The notes: a model not told the origin generated them from the letters alone. 57,588 nucleotides of DNA from Deltaproteobacteria bacterium RIFCSPHIGHO2_02_FULL_40_28 (GCA_001798135.1 MGRJ01000031.1:1-57588); one strand, 5' to 3'; positions 34,926 to 44,486 are shown, numbered from the stretch's first letter. Translations and numbers: made by a program.

Positions 34926-37177
34926 TAAAGTTTTTCTGGGGTTAAAGTGACCTGAACAGATACAAACTCAGTGAGTTTGAGATTTTTTTTCACTTGTTGA
35001 GTTTGATACCCTTGTTTTTGAATTTCTATTAAATAATTTCCAAGAGAAAGTTCTGAAAGAATCATGGGCGTTTTTTGAGAAACTGCACGACTGTTAATAA
35101 ACACAGTAGCTGCGGATGGTTCTGTGGTAATAAAAATCACCGATTTGAGTGGTGAGAGTTGTTTAAAAAGGGATCGGGCCTCGCCTGCCAGGGGTTCTGT
35201 TTCTTTTGTATTAAGCATCACTTCAATTAAAACTGATAAAGCCTCGTTCTTTTTACCAAGAGCATTGTTGACTCGGGCTAAACCCAATTGAGCTCTGTAA
35301 TAAAATTCCAGGTTTATTTTAGCTTGTTCAAAATAAACAGAAGCTTGATCGAAATTATTCATCATGTAGTAACTATCTCCCAAAAAAAGATGGATTTGTG
35401 ATTTTTCTTTATCGGAAGGATCAAGCTTTAATCCTTCAATGAGTTGATTAATAGCCTCATTATACTGGGCTGCTAATCTTAATTCTTTGGCCTTATTAAT
35501 AAACTCTCCCACACGCGAAGTTTTCATGGTTATCTTGGTTTCAAACGGAGTATTCATTCTCATTTCAAGAGGAGCTTTATAATCAAAAAAACCTTCACTC
35601 ACTAATTTAAGTTCGTGCACACCTAACGGCATTTCTCCCTCATAAGGAGTTTCTCCTAATTTTTGTTCATCGAGATATAAAATAGCTCGATTAGGCTCGC
35701 TGGTAATTTTTGCAGGAAAATGTTGCAAATCCCGATCAAGGATACTCAGTTCTACTGCTTTTCTTTCTTCATTTACATCAAACTCACGTTTATAACGAAT
35801 TTCATCTACAAAAGTTTGTGAATCACCAATCTGAGTTTTTTCTCGTAGCTCGATAATGTAGTGACCAAAGGGAACAAAAATAGGTTTGCCATAGATGATA
35901 TCGGCAAGCTTTACTGGGTTAGCCTTAAATTGATCGTAGGCATAGTAACCTTCCAAATAAAAATGAACATGACGTGGAAGTTTATTAATTTTAATCATTC
36001 CAATCTCGCCCTTGATTGGAAAACTAAAAACCTCTTTTAAAGGATCGGCTACAAAGGGAACCTTAACCTGGTAAGAATCGCGTAAATCCCTTAATTCAAA
36101 TTCAGCAACAAGGGTGTAGCTTTGGGAGGCAACTAAATCAACGTGGGACTTAAGAGGTGTGTTGCCTAAAACCCGATCTTCAAATAAAACACGGGCTGGC
36201 AGAGGTTCGGAAGTAATATCTAAAAAGGCAGGAAAGGTTTTTCCACTAACGGATTTTACAACCGTTTGAGGTGAAACTTCACTTGGCAAAGCGTGCTCTT
36301 GTACTTGCCCCGCTTGTGCTTCCTTACCTTGGATCTGCCCATCTTGGGCAACCACAGGAACTTCTGCAGCCGGAACGGGCAATGCAGGCAAAACTTTTTC
36401 CTGAGGTACTTCTACTTTGGGAGCTTCTTCCTGGGGGGCTTCTTCTGGAATTATTTCTTCAGGAATGTTTTCATCATCTACAAGGGCTACTTCGGATGTT
36501 TCTTTTTCCTTCTTCTCATCACCAGAAACCAAGTAGTAAATAAGACCCGTTAATCCGCTCACAAGACAAATTGCAATAAAAAGATAACGCAATCCAACCC
36601 CAACTTTTTCTTCTCCTCCCTTTTTTTGTTCAAATAAAACGAGAGAATGCTCAGAATCCTCTGGGGGCAACACCTCTGTAGGTAAACCCTTGTCTTGAAT
36701 CCCATTAACAGAAGGCTCTACTGTATGAGGGTCTTCAGATTGCTGGCTTGTGGTTTCAAGGATTTGGGCATCGTGGGCATTGGCTTCTTCGTCAGTGTAG
36801 GGGCGTTCGACATAGCGAAAAGAATAAATCCCCACCTTAATTTGATCGAGATGAACTAATTTTTGTTCTTGCTGGTTCCTGATTATTTTGCCGTGAACCA
36901 TGGTTCCATTACGGCTTCCAAAATCAGAAATAATCACTCCCCCTTCATCCACCATAATACGAGCATGCAAACGGGAAACAGAAGTATCCTCTAAGCGCAA
37001 ATGAGCTTTTTGACGGGAACGGCCAATCAGGGTTTCGCCTCTTGGAAGTGCAAAAATTAAACCCTCGTGTGGACCAGTAATGGGTTCTAAGCGAGGATAT
37101 TCTTCGGAAGATTTTTGAGCAGGCGCCAAAACAGCTTCTGGATTTTCTTCTCCTTCTTGATTATCTTGATCGGCCAT
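34925..37177 (-). CDS. FHA-TM-PEGA-TPR membrane protein, possible SctD counterpart
   Basis: 750 residues. Cytoplasmic FHA domain about 48-115 (TLIGRSRQKAHLRLEDTSVS, SDFGSRNGTMVHGK), an acidic linker, one membrane segment at 197-218, an acidic Pro/Glu/Val-rich spacer (230-300), then periplasmic PEGA-like repeats (LDITSEPLPARVLFEDRVLG; AKITSEPNRAILYLDEQKLG; IFITTEPSAATVFINSRAVS) with two to three TPRs near 575-665. The cytoplasmic FHA plus periplasmic layout is that of SctD, which is otherwise missing, but true SctD is about half this length. Alternatively it is a signalling partner of the PEGA kinase. Confidence 0.8.
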   Translation of the reverse strand: MADQDNQEGEENPEAVLAPAQKSSEEYPRLEPITGPHEGLIFALPRGETLIGRSRQKAHLRLEDTSVSRLHARIMVDEGGVIISDFGSRNGTMVHGKIIRNQQEQKLVHLDQIKVGIYSFRYVERPYTDEEANAHDAQILETTSQQSEDPHTVEPSVNGIQDKGLPTEVLPPEDSEHSLVLFEQKKGGEEKVGVGLRYLFIAICLVSGLTGLIYYLVSGDEKKEKETSEVALVDDENIPEEIIPEEAPQEEAPKVEVPQEKVLPALPVPAAEVPVVAQDGQIQGKEAQAGQVQEHALPSEVSPQTVVKSVSGKTFPAFLDITSEPLPARVLFEDRVLGNTPLKSHVDLVASQSYTLVAEFELRDLRDSYQVKVPFVADPLKEVFSFPIKGEIGMIKINKLPRHVHFYLEGYYAYDQFKANPVKLADIIYGKPIFVPFGHYIIELREKTQIGDSQTFVDEIRYKREFDVNEERKAVELSILDRDLQHFPAKITSEPNRAILYLDEQKLGETPYEGEMPLGVHELKLVSEGFFDYKAPLEMRMNTPFETKITMKTSRVGEFINKAKELRLAAQYNEAINQLIEGLKLDPSDKEKSQIHLFLGDSYYMMNNFDQASVYFEQAKINLEFYYRAQLGLARVNNALGKKNEALSVLIEVMLNTKETEPLAGEARSLFKQLSPLKSVIFITTEPSAATVFINSRAVSQKTPMILSELSLGNYLIEIQKQGYQTQQVKKNLKLTEFVSVQVTLTPEKL

Positions 37178-37205
37178 AGATAAAACCCTTTACCACCACC
37201 TGAAA

Positions 37206-37235
37206 TTGACTTCAACTTCCCTTTCTGTTTATAAT
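37206..37235 (+). promoter_or_regulatory. sigma-70-type promoter, right-flank operon
   Basis: TTGACT, an 18-bp spacer and a perfect TATAAT (37230-37235). Six bases later comes a TTGAAA-CT-TTTCAA palindrome starting at the likely TTG start codon (37242). Divergent from the FHA/PEGA gene, whose start is 29 bp away from the -35 box. Confidence 0.65.
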
Positions 37236-37241
37236 AAGCAC

Positions 37242-38384
37242 TTGAAACTTTTCAATTTTCCCATATTTTTAAAAGCAATCACACCCCTTATTCTGAGTTG
37301 TTTGCTTTTTGTACCAAAAACCTTGGCACAAATTCCCTGTACCCATGAGCCAAATTATCAAGCTATGAATCAAGAAATGATGAACTATTTTCAACATTCC
37401 ATCTCGTCACAAAATGTTCGCATTGCAATTTTTCCCTTTCAAGACCAAACAAATTCTAATCCAGATCCCACTCTCTCCCAAGGTTTTGCTGTGGCTTTAA
37501 TTGATATTCTTTCCAAAGTGCAACGCATGGGAGTTTATCCAAGCATGTTAACACTTGAGTCAAGTATAGCGTCTGGAATTCCTTCACAAAACTATTTTGT
37601 AGAATCATCCATGGCCCCATTAGCCCAATCTTTGGGGGCTACCCATGCCATTATTGGAATGTTTCAAAAAACAGGTCCAACCGGACTTCGGTATTTTATA
37701 AAAATTATTGATGTGAAAGAAAGCCGCCTTTTATCTCCTCCCCAAGAGTTTGCTTCTGAAATGACTGACCGTTTTTTAGATGTGATGGGAGATACAGCTA
37801 AAAGCATTTTAAAAACTTTAAACAGTTCTAAAATTAAAGTCCCCTCTTTTGAGAAATATTTGGAACAAAATCCCTCTTATGAAGCGTTTCGCTACTACGT
37901 GAAGGGAATTGAAAAAAGCCTGCTCTACAACCCTGCTGATTTAGCCATAGCCAGAGCCTGGTTTGAAAAAGCCACAGCTGCCTCTTACACTTATACCACG
38001 GCCTATATGGAACGTATCCGTGTACTGATGATGCTCGCATTAATCGATCGCCTTCAAGGAAAAGATATTTCACTTTTAGTTTCCGAAGCACAAAAATTAT
38101 TACAGATGAGCAAAACCCAGGCTTTTAAATCTGGTGGCTCTTCCAAAAAAAATACACTAGATTGGCCCATCTCTGGGCTTCGTTTGTTCTTGGGTTATGA
38201 GTTTTATGTTACAGGAGTTGGTCGCTTTAATACTGGACAACATGAGGAAGCCAGTAGTTACTTAAGTGAAGCCAGACGCCTGGTACCAGAAGATGCGCTA
38301 GCCCGAGCCTTCCTGGCCAAAACAGGGGGGAGGGCCAGTGAAGAAATGATGAGAGCTACAAACATTACCAATTGTTTGCCATGA
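37242..38384 (+). CDS. exported FlgO/TolB-like protein with helical repeat region
   Basis: About 380 residues. No ATG precedes the signal peptide; in-frame TTG codons at 37206 and 37242 are candidates. The first lies in the -35 box, so TTG at 37242 is preferred; the peptide then begins LKLFNFPIFLKAITPLIL and is cleaved near TLAQ. Residues about 55-165 resemble the FlgO/TolB N-terminal fold (VRIAIFPFQDQTNSN, AQSLGATHAIIGMFQKTGPT). The C-terminal half is TPR-like. Coupled by ATGA to the next TPR gene; likely a periplasmic or outer-membrane assembly factor. Confidence 0.72.
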   Translation: MKLFNFPIFLKAITPLILSCLLFVPKTLAQIPCTHEPNYQAMNQEMMNYFQHSISSQNVRIAIFPFQDQTNSNPDPTLSQGFAVALIDILSKVQRMGVYPSMLTLESSIASGIPSQNYFVESSMAPLAQSLGATHAIIGMFQKTGPTGLRYFIKIIDVKESRLLSPPQEFASEMTDRFLDVMGDTAKSILKTLNSSKIKVPSFEKYLEQNPSYEAFRYYVKGIEKSLLYNPADLAIARAWFEKATAASYTYTTAYMERIRVLMMLALIDRLQGKDISLLVSEAQKLLQMSKTQAFKSGGSSKKNTLDWPISGLRLFLGYEFYVTGVGRFNTGQHEEASSYLSEARRLVPEDALARAFLAKTGGRASEEMMRATNITNCLP

Positions 38385-39637
38385 TAAAAAAAAATCAAAA
38401 TATCATTTTATTTTTTTTCATTTTTTTTCATTGTTTAACCTTAAGTACAGAAGTTTTTGCTGCAAAAAAAGCACGCAAACCAGCTGATCGTTCTATCATG
38501 CATAATAACTTGGGAGTTACTGCCCTGTACGAAGGAAATATCGAACGAGCTATTTTTGAATTTAAAACCTCAACTGAGCTTTCACCCAATTATGTTGAAG
38601 CCTGGAACAACCTGGGGCTTGCTTACAAATACAAGGGCAAGATGGAACTGGCAATTAACGCTCTTCAAAAAGCCATCTCACTCGATAAAAAATATCCCTC
38701 TCCCTACAATCATTTAGGAGCTGTCTACTACGATTTAGGCCGCTTTAATGATGCCATTGCAGAGTTTGATAAAGCCATTCGCAATAATAAAAAATTTAGT
38801 GACGCTTATTACAACAAGGGGATTACTTACGCTGCCATGGCCAGAAAAGGCAATAAAGAACACTTTCAAAATGCCGTAAAAACCCTTTCTCAGGCCACTT
38901 CCATTAATCCCGAGCACCCTTATGCGCATCATCAGTTGGCAAAAATTTATCAAGAACTCGGACAATTTGAACAAGCCATTATTCGTTATAAACTAGCCTT
39001 GGAAATTAATCCCAAACTTTCAGATGCTTGGGTTAATCTTTCTAATCTCTACAATCAAACAGGCGAAACCCTCAAAGCGCAACAAGCTTTAAATAATGCA
39101 ATTGTAGGAGAAGAGTCGGGTTCACCTGAGGCCCATATGAGCATGGGGCTTTCTTACTTGAAGGAAAATAATTATCAAATGGCCTTGAAAGAATTTGATA
39201 CCGTTATCCGTAAATCTCCCACAAATGAAATGGCTTATTTCAATGCGGGCTACACCCACTATCAGTTAGGGATTGAAGCTAAAAACAAGGGACAGGGAGA
39301 AAAAGCAAAAAGCTCCTTGGGTCAAGCCATTAAAGCTTACGAATCGGCCCTCACTTTAAAACCCAACTTTGATGATGCTGCTTACAATGTGGCTTATACT
39401 TATCAAGTCTTGGGTGATGCACAACAATCCATCGAATGGTATTTAAAAACAATCGAACTTAATCCCAAACATGCTCGTTCCCTTTACTCTCTGGCCGATC
39501 TTTATCAAACCCAAGGAGACGAAAATAATGCGATTAAATATTATTGTCGTCTTCTCACGGCACCCCTTGGAGATTTGCAAGTAGATATCAATCATATTCG
39601 TGAAATCACCAAAGCCAAAGGCGGATGCAAGCAATGA
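38381..39637 (+). CDS. exported TPR-repeat protein
   Basis: 418 residues from ATG 38381 (a TTG at 38372 is possible). Signal peptide IILFFFIFFHCLTLSTEVFA with cleavage before AKKARK. The rest is about eight to nine canonical TPRs (LGVTALYEGNIERAIFEFKT, NLGLAYKYKGKMELAINALQ, NVAYTYQVLGDAQQSIEWYL). Probably periplasmic scaffold or assembly protein. The ATG overlaps the previous stop and the gene's own stop overlaps the next ATG (ATGA at both ends), so the three genes form a tight operon. Confidence 0.85.
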   Translation: MIKKNQNIILFFFIFFHCLTLSTEVFAAKKARKPADRSIMHNNLGVTALYEGNIERAIFEFKTSTELSPNYVEAWNNLGLAYKYKGKMELAINALQKAISLDKKYPSPYNHLGAVYYDLGRFNDAIAEFDKAIRNNKKFSDAYYNKGITYAAMARKGNKEHFQNAVKTLSQATSINPEHPYAHHQLAKIYQELGQFEQAIIRYKLALEINPKLSDAWVNLSNLYNQTGETLKAQQALNNAIVGEESGSPEAHMSMGLSYLKENNYQMALKEFDTVIRKSPTNEMAYFNAGYTHYQLGIEAKNKGQGEKAKSSLGQAIKAYESALTLKPNFDDAAYNVAYTYQVLGDAQQSIEWYLKTIELNPKHARSLYSLADLYQTQGDENNAIKYYCRLLTAPLGDLQVDINHIREITKAKGGCKQ

Positions 39638-40653
39638 TTTCCATCAAAATTAAAAATCGGGACAAAAATACCGAAAGAAAAATGAAATCGAACGGGGATT
39701 CCATCCTCATTGGCCGCTCGCACCAGTGTGATATCCGTTTAGATGAAACAGCAGTGTCCAGACGTCATGCTGAAATTGTCCGGATTAAAAACGACTACTT
39801 TCTGGTTGATCTTAAAAGTGGCAATGGCACACTGCTCAATCAAAAAAAAATTAATTTCGAAGAAAAAATCTTACTTAAATCCAATGATGTGATCCGTATC
39901 GAAAATTTTGAGCTGATCCCAGTTATTCTTACCGAAACCGATCATTCCTTTCAAGACGAACTCACCGATTCGGGAATTATTGAAGTTAAAATGATTAAAA
40001 AAGTACTTTCTGCCCTGGAAAGTACAGCAAGCCCTTATTTAGAAGTGTTAGACGAAGGAGTATCAACTAAAAAAATCATCAACTTTGATGAACAAATGGA
40101 AGAACTCGTGATGGGCCGCGATCCCGATTGTCATTTAACCTTAAATCATAATTCTATCAGCCGTAAGCACTCCATGCTTACTCGCAAATGGGGAAAAATT
40201 ATTATTCAGGATTTAAAAAGTAAAAACGGCACTTATGTAAACGCAGAAAGAGTATCTGAAATTCCTTTGAAGGATGGGGATCAAATTGCAGTGGGAGCTG
40301 TAAAACTGTTATATCGAAATCCTGAAGAAGAAGATTTAACCGATCTTGCAAAACAGTTAACAAGCGCTCCTCCAAAACAAAAAAAATCGCAAGCAGAAGT
40401 CATCTCAACCGAAGCACAAATGTCACTCGGAAAATCCACTTCTTCTCCCAGAGTTTCCAAACCATCAGCCACAACCCTCATTGTAAAATTTGGAGAGTTT
40501 TCTCACACCCTACTTTCTTTTATGGGACAAATTTTTAAAAGTCAAAAAACACGAGATTTTTTTAAAACTTTTTCTCAATGGGAACTAATTGCCATTGGAG
40601 CGGGCGGTTTCATTTTTCTCTTAGCTATTCTTATTCTTTTGATTTTGATCTGA
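39634..40653 (+). CDS. tail-anchored protein with two FHA domains
   Basis: 339 residues. FHA 1 at about 24-90 (ILIGRSHQCDIRLDETAVSR, DLKSGNGTLL) and FHA 2 at about 156-225 (VMGRDPDCHLTLNHNSISRK, DLKSKNGTYVN). Both keep the Gly-Arg, Ser-Arg and Asn-Gly positions needed for phosphothreonine binding. A Ser/Thr/Lys-rich linker leads to a C-terminal membrane segment (ELIAIGAGGFIFLLAILILL), so the FHA domains face the cytoplasm. A natural reader of the locus kinase. ATGA overlap upstream and TGATG overlap with the methyltransferase downstream. Confidence 0.88.
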   Translation: MISIKIKNRDKNTERKMKSNGDSILIGRSHQCDIRLDETAVSRRHAEIVRIKNDYFLVDLKSGNGTLLNQKKINFEEKILLKSNDVIRIENFELIPVILTETDHSFQDELTDSGIIEVKMIKKVLSALESTASPYLEVLDEGVSTKKIINFDEQMEELVMGRDPDCHLTLNHNSISRKHSMLTRKWGKIIIQDLKSKNGTYVNAERVSEIPLKDGDQIAVGAVKLLYRNPEEEDLTDLAKQLTSAPPKQKKSQAEVISTEAQMSLGKSTSSPRVSKPSATTLIVKFGEFSHTLLSFMGQIFKSQKTRDFFKTFSQWELIAIGAGGFIFLLAILILLILI

Positions 40654-41492
40654 TGAACTTCAAAAATCACCAACACATGGTTTCTGATCCCAACCGTACT
40701 CCCCTCATTCAAAAAGCCATCGAAAAATGTGTAAAACCCGGCATGAGGGTTTTCGACTTGGGATGCGGCACAGGAATTTTAACTCTGACGGCTTTAAAAA
40801 AAGGGGCTACCGTCTATGCCTGCGAAGTAGATCCAAAGGCTTTAAGTTTTGCCAAAAAAAACATTGCCAAAGCAGGTTTTTCTGATCGTATTGTTTTTTT
40901 TGATCAACTTTCTTCACACATTCAACTCCCAGAAAAAGTAGATGTTATTTTATGTGAACTCATTGGAAGCTTGGCCTTTAACGAAAATATTCTTCCTTTT
41001 ATCAACGATGCCAGAACACGTTTTTTAAAAACAGGAGGTATCATTATTCCCCAGAGTATTTCTCTTTATGTAGCCCCCCTTCATCTTGAAATAGAAAAAA
41101 TTTCTCAGAAAAAAAAATCTTTCCACCAGTTTCCATTTATGATTACTAAAATAAAACCTAAATCTCTTCTTTCAAAAGAAATTAATTTAATCGATGTTGA
41201 TTTTTTAAAATCTGATTTTGCAGGCATTGATTGTGAACAAAAATTTACAATCAGTAAAAAAAATATTCTCACGGGATTTGGGGGATGGATTAAAGTAACC
41301 TGGCGGGATGGGTTTGTTACAAACACTGCACCTACAAGCCCTTTAACACATTGGAAACAAGCCTACTTGCCTTTAGCACAATCCCAGAATATAAATCCTG
41401 GTGACCAGATTTTGTTTCGTTTGCGCATTGGGCCCAGGCAAGATGATAGTGAATTTACGCTAGAACCCATCATTGAATGGGGATATAAATGA
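40653..41492 (+). CDS. PRMT-like SAM-dependent methyltransferase
   Basis: 279 residues from the ATG at 40653, which overlaps the preceding stop (TGATG); a longer frame from 40578 runs inside the FHA gene. SAM-binding motif VFDLGCGTGILTLTALKKGA, then ACEVDPKAL, and a CELIGSLAFNENILP segment followed by FLKTGGIIIPQSISLYVAPL. That last part resembles the double-E loop and post-loop of protein arginine methyltransferases. Substrate unknown; translational coupling to the FHA gene hints at protein modification in the same system. Confidence 0.78.
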   Translation: MNFKNHQHMVSDPNRTPLIQKAIEKCVKPGMRVFDLGCGTGILTLTALKKGATVYACEVDPKALSFAKKNIAKAGFSDRIVFFDQLSSHIQLPEKVDVILCELIGSLAFNENILPFINDARTRFLKTGGIIIPQSISLYVAPLHLEIEKISQKKKSFHQFPFMITKIKPKSLLSKEINLIDVDFLKSDFAGIDCEQKFTISKKNILTGFGGWIKVTWRDGFVTNTAPTSPLTHWKQAYLPLAQSQNINPGDQILFRLRIGPRQDDSEFTLEPIIEWGYK

Positions 41493-42229
41493 TGAAAAAA
41501 ATTTTAATCCTGCTTGTTTTATTTTTAGTAAGCGGGAAGGTGCAGGCAGAAAAGTGGCAATATTTAAGAAACGGGATTGCTTACCAAATTGTTTCCTTCA
41601 CAAAAACACCCCAAGAAACTTTTAAGCTTCATATTTTTAAAATCGACCCAAAACAATATCGTTTTAAACCCGTTCTTTCTCCTTCTGGGACAAGACAATC
41701 TGTTAAATCGTTTGCTGAAAAGTATAACGCCTTGATTGCTGTTAATTCTAATTTTTTTGATATCGAACATAAACCCTTGGGATTAGTGATTCAGAATGGC
41801 AAAACTCTTAACCCATTCAAAAAAATTTCATGGTGGGGTGTTTTTTATATTAAAAAAAATCACCCCTTTATTGTTCATTCTAGTGATTACCATCCAGATG
41901 ATCATATCGAAAGCGCCATAGAAGCAGGCCCCAGGCTTGTTATTAATGGGGTAATTGCACCTCTCAAGGAAGAAATAAGCGCCAAAACAGCCATTGGAAT
42001 TGACGCTGATGAGCAAGTTATTTTAGTGGTAACGGAGCATCCTATCAATATTCGTGAATTGGCTTCCTTCATGGCAAAACCAAAATCACAAGGGGGACTG
42101 GGATGTATTAATGCTCTCAATTTTGATGGAGGCAGCTCGACTCAACTGTTTGCACGCTTCTCACTTTTTGAACTGAATTTATCTGGCATGAGCGGTGTTC
42201 CCGCTGCACTTACCGTAATAAAAAAATAA
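41489..42229 (+). CDS. exported phosphodiester glycosidase (NAGPA) family protein
   Basis: 246 residues, start ATGATG (41489 or 41492) overlapping the previous stop. Signal peptide KILILLVLFLVSGKVQA. Conserved NAGPA-domain features: ALIAVNSNFFDIEHKPLGLV, AGPRLVINGV, KTAIGIDADEQVILVVTEHP and the C-terminal ALNFDGGSSTQLF. Bacterial members act on sugar phosphodiesters of cell envelope or exopolysaccharide; the substrate here is unknown. Ends at a strong hairpin shared with rho. Confidence 0.85.
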   Translation: MMKKILILLVLFLVSGKVQAEKWQYLRNGIAYQIVSFTKTPQETFKLHIFKIDPKQYRFKPVLSPSGTRQSVKSFAEKYNALIAVNSNFFDIEHKPLGLVIQNGKTLNPFKKISWWGVFYIKKNHPFIVHSSDYHPDDHIESAIEAGPRLVINGVIAPLKEEISAKTAIGIDADEQVILVVTEHPINIRELASFMAKPKSQGGLGCINALNFDGGSSTQLFARFSLFELNLSGMSGVPAALTVIKK

Positions 42230-42231
42230 CA

Positions 42232-42252
42232 GGGCGGGTTTGGAACCCGCCC
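42232..42252 (-). terminator. intrinsic terminator of rho (convergent junction)
   Basis: GGGCGGGTT-TGG-AACCCGCCC, 9-bp perfect stem with a 3-base loop. On the minus strand it is followed by TGTTATTTTTTT, a good U-tract, so it ends the rho transcript. On the plus strand it follows the glycosidase stop by 2 bp but has no U-tract. Confidence 0.8.
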
Positions 42253-42281
42253 CTACAAAATCATAATGCCGTCTTCAAATA

Positions 42282-43799
42282 TTACTTGTTCATGGAAATA
42301 AGGAAATCCTGGTTTGTGGCGGTTCCTTGAAGTTTATCGAGGGTAAATTCCATGGAGTCGATAACACTTAACGGATGAATGAGTTTTCGCAGGATCCATA
42401 CACGGGTTAATACATCATCGGGCTGGAGTAATTCTTCTTTGCGTGTTCCCGATTTATTGATGTCCATGCAAGGGAAAATACGTTTTTCCATCAATTTACG
42501 ATCGAGGTGAATTTCGGAATTACCCGTTCCCTTAAATTCTTCAAAAATAACTTCATCCATACGAGAACCGGTATCAATTAAAGCAGTCCCAATGATGGTT
42601 AACGAACCACCCCCCTCGATATTTCTGGCAGCACCAAAAAATCTTTTGGGTTTATGAAGGGCATTAGAATCCACACCACCAGAAAGAATTTTTCCAGATG
42701 GAGGAACCACCGTATTATAAGCTCTGGCCAAGCGTGTAATACTATCCAAAAGAATAACAACATCTTTTTTGTGTTCAACCAGTCTTTTGGCTTTCTCTAA
42801 AACCATTTCAGCCACCTGAACGTGACGAGTAGCTGGTTCATCAAAGGTAGAACTAATCACCTCACCTTTAACCGAACGTTCCATATCGGTAACTTCTTCG
42901 GGACGTTCATCAATTAAAAGCACAATAAGAAAAACTTCAGGATGATTTGTAGTTAAGGCATTGGCAAAATTTTGCAGCATCATGGTTTTACCCGTACGAG
43001 GCGGAGCCACAATCAAACAACGTTGTCCCTTACCAATGGGTGAAATTAAATCGATAATACGTGTGGTAAAGTTGCTTTTGCTGTATTCGAGCTTAAATTT
43101 TTCGTTGGGATAAAGTGGAGTTAGGTTGTCAAAAAGAATTTTATCTCTGGCAGCTTCACTGTCTTCAAAATTAACTTCTTCTACTTTTAAAAGTGCAAAA
43201 TAACGCTCGGAATCTTTTGGAGGACGAATTTGCCCCGAAACTGTATCTCCTGTGCGCAAGTTAAATCTCCTGATTTGAGAAGGCGAAACATAAATATCAT
43301 CTGGTCCTGGAAGATAATTAAAATCAGTTGAGCGAAGAAAACCAAAACCATCAGGCAAAACTTCTAGTACACCCTCACCATAGATGGCTCCTTGTTGATC
43401 GGTTTGCGCCTTTAAAAGTGAAAAGATTAATTCTTGGCGCGTCATGCCCGCAGCATTTTCGATGTTAAAATCTTTGGCTAAACTAATGAGATCTGAAATT
43501 TTAATTTCTTTCAAATCTTTTAAATACATCACACCGCCATTGAAAAAATTGGAGATGGCGGACTTGCTTTCCTTAGAACGCTCGGCCCTTGTTGCTTCAC
43601 GCTCTTCTTCATTTTGAACCTGAATTTTTTCGATTTCTTTTTGTTCTGAAATTCTGGGCTCTGGGGGATTGGCTAAACTTGGTTGGCCAGTATCGGAGCG
43701 CCCTTGGGGAAGCCTTCGGCCCCCGCGAGAGCGACGAGGAGGTTCATACTCACGAATACCGTTTGGTTTATCTGAACTACGACTTGTTGGATTATCCAT
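42282..43799 (-). CDS. rho: transcription termination factor Rho
   Basis: Rho hexameric RNA helicase, 505 residues from ATG 43799 (a TTG 9 bp upstream lies too close to the AAGG). The N-terminal 85 residues are an Arg/Pro/Ser/Gly- then Glu-rich extension ([13 protein letters not shown]), longer than in E. coli. Then the Rho N-domain, the RNA-binding DGFGFLRS motif, Walker A APPRTGKT, Walker [15 protein letters not shown], and the Q/R loops. Cotranscription with neighbours not evident. Confidence 0.96.
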   Translation of the reverse strand: MDNPTSRSSDKPNGIREYEPPRRSRGGRRLPQGRSDTGQPSLANPPEPRISEQKEIEKIQVQNEEEREATRAERSKESKSAISNFFNGGVMYLKDLKEIKISDLISLAKDFNIENAAGMTRQELIFSLLKAQTDQQGAIYGEGVLEVLPDGFGFLRSTDFNYLPGPDDIYVSPSQIRRFNLRTGDTVSGQIRPPKDSERYFALLKVEEVNFEDSEAARDKILFDNLTPLYPNEKFKLEYSKSNFTTRIIDLISPIGKGQRCLIVAPPRTGKTMMLQNFANALTTNHPEVFLIVLLIDERPEEVTDMERSVKGEVISSTFDEPATRHVQVAEMVLEKAKRLVEHKKDVVILLDSITRLARAYNTVVPPSGKILSGGVDSNALHKPKRFFGAARNIEGGGSLTIIGTALIDTGSRMDEVIFEEFKGTGNSEIHLDRKLMEKRIFPCMDINKSGTRKEELLQPDDVLTRVWILRKLIHPLSVIDSMEFTLDKLQGTATNQDFLISMNK

Positions 43800-43898
43800 T
43801 TGATTCAAACCTTAAAGTGATGATTGATACTAGCGGAATTATCGATACAGATTTAATTATGCCCTAAAAAGAGCCCTTTCGTCAAGAGCAATCAAACG

Positions 43899-44007
43899 GG
43901 AAGCTGGTGGAGTGTTTCTTTCGTCCCTGCGGAACTCCTCGCCCTTCGACTTTGCTCAGGGCTCGTCAAACAGTCCTCGCTCCTCAAGAAACACTCCACC
44001 AGCTTCC
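43899..44007. repeat. fold-back element between rho and ndk
   Basis: Perfect 22-bp inverted repeat (43899-43920 and 43986-44007; GGAAGCTGGTGGAGTGTTTC and its complement) enclosing a 65-bp GC-rich core. The core contains GCGGAACTCCTCGCCC and GGGCTCGTCAAACAGTCCTC. The same core occurs at 46812-46912 with unrelated arms. Confidence 0.9.
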
Positions 44008-44051
44008 TTCACCATGCCACCACTTCAATTAAAAGTTTCTTAAAAAATTTC

Positions 44052-44468
44052 TTAGAAAATTTCATCTTCCTTAAAAAAATAAGCTACTTCTCTTTTCGCT
44101 GTATCTAAGGCATCCGAGCCATGCACTGTATTGCGTTCGATATTTTCAGCAAGATCAGCACGAATGGTGCCTTTTTCTGCCTTTGAAGGATCGGTAGCCC
44201 CCATTAACTCTCTCCAACGGGTAATGGCATTATCTCCAGAAAGCACAAACACCACAATATTTCCAGCCATCATGGATTCTACCAAAGAACCAAAAAAGGG
44301 ACGGGCTTTATGTACTGCATAAAAACCTTCGGCCTTGGCGCGATCAAGTTTTAACATGCGAGCTGCAGCAATTTTAAGCTCTGCTTTTTCAACACGGGAA
44401 AAAATATTCCCAATCAGGTTTCTGCGCACTCCATCGGGTTTAATAATACCTAAAGTAAGTTCTTTCAT
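44052..44468 (-). CDS. ndk: nucleoside diphosphate kinase
   Basis: 138-residue NDK transferring gamma-phosphate among nucleotides. Active-site segment [18 protein letters not shown] contains the phosphoryl-accepting His; the N-terminal [15 protein letters not shown] and [15 protein letters not shown] are typical. Isolated between two fold-back repeats; sucD lies upstream on the same strand. Confidence 0.97.
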   Translation of the reverse strand: MKELTLGIIKPDGVRRNLIGNIFSRVEKAELKIAAARMLKLDRAKAEGFYAVHKARPFFGSLVESMMAGNIVVFVLSGDNAITRWRELMGATDPSKAEKGTIRADLAENIERNTVHGSDALDTAKREVAYFFKEDEIF

Positions 44469-44486
44469 AAAAGCTCTACCTTTCTA

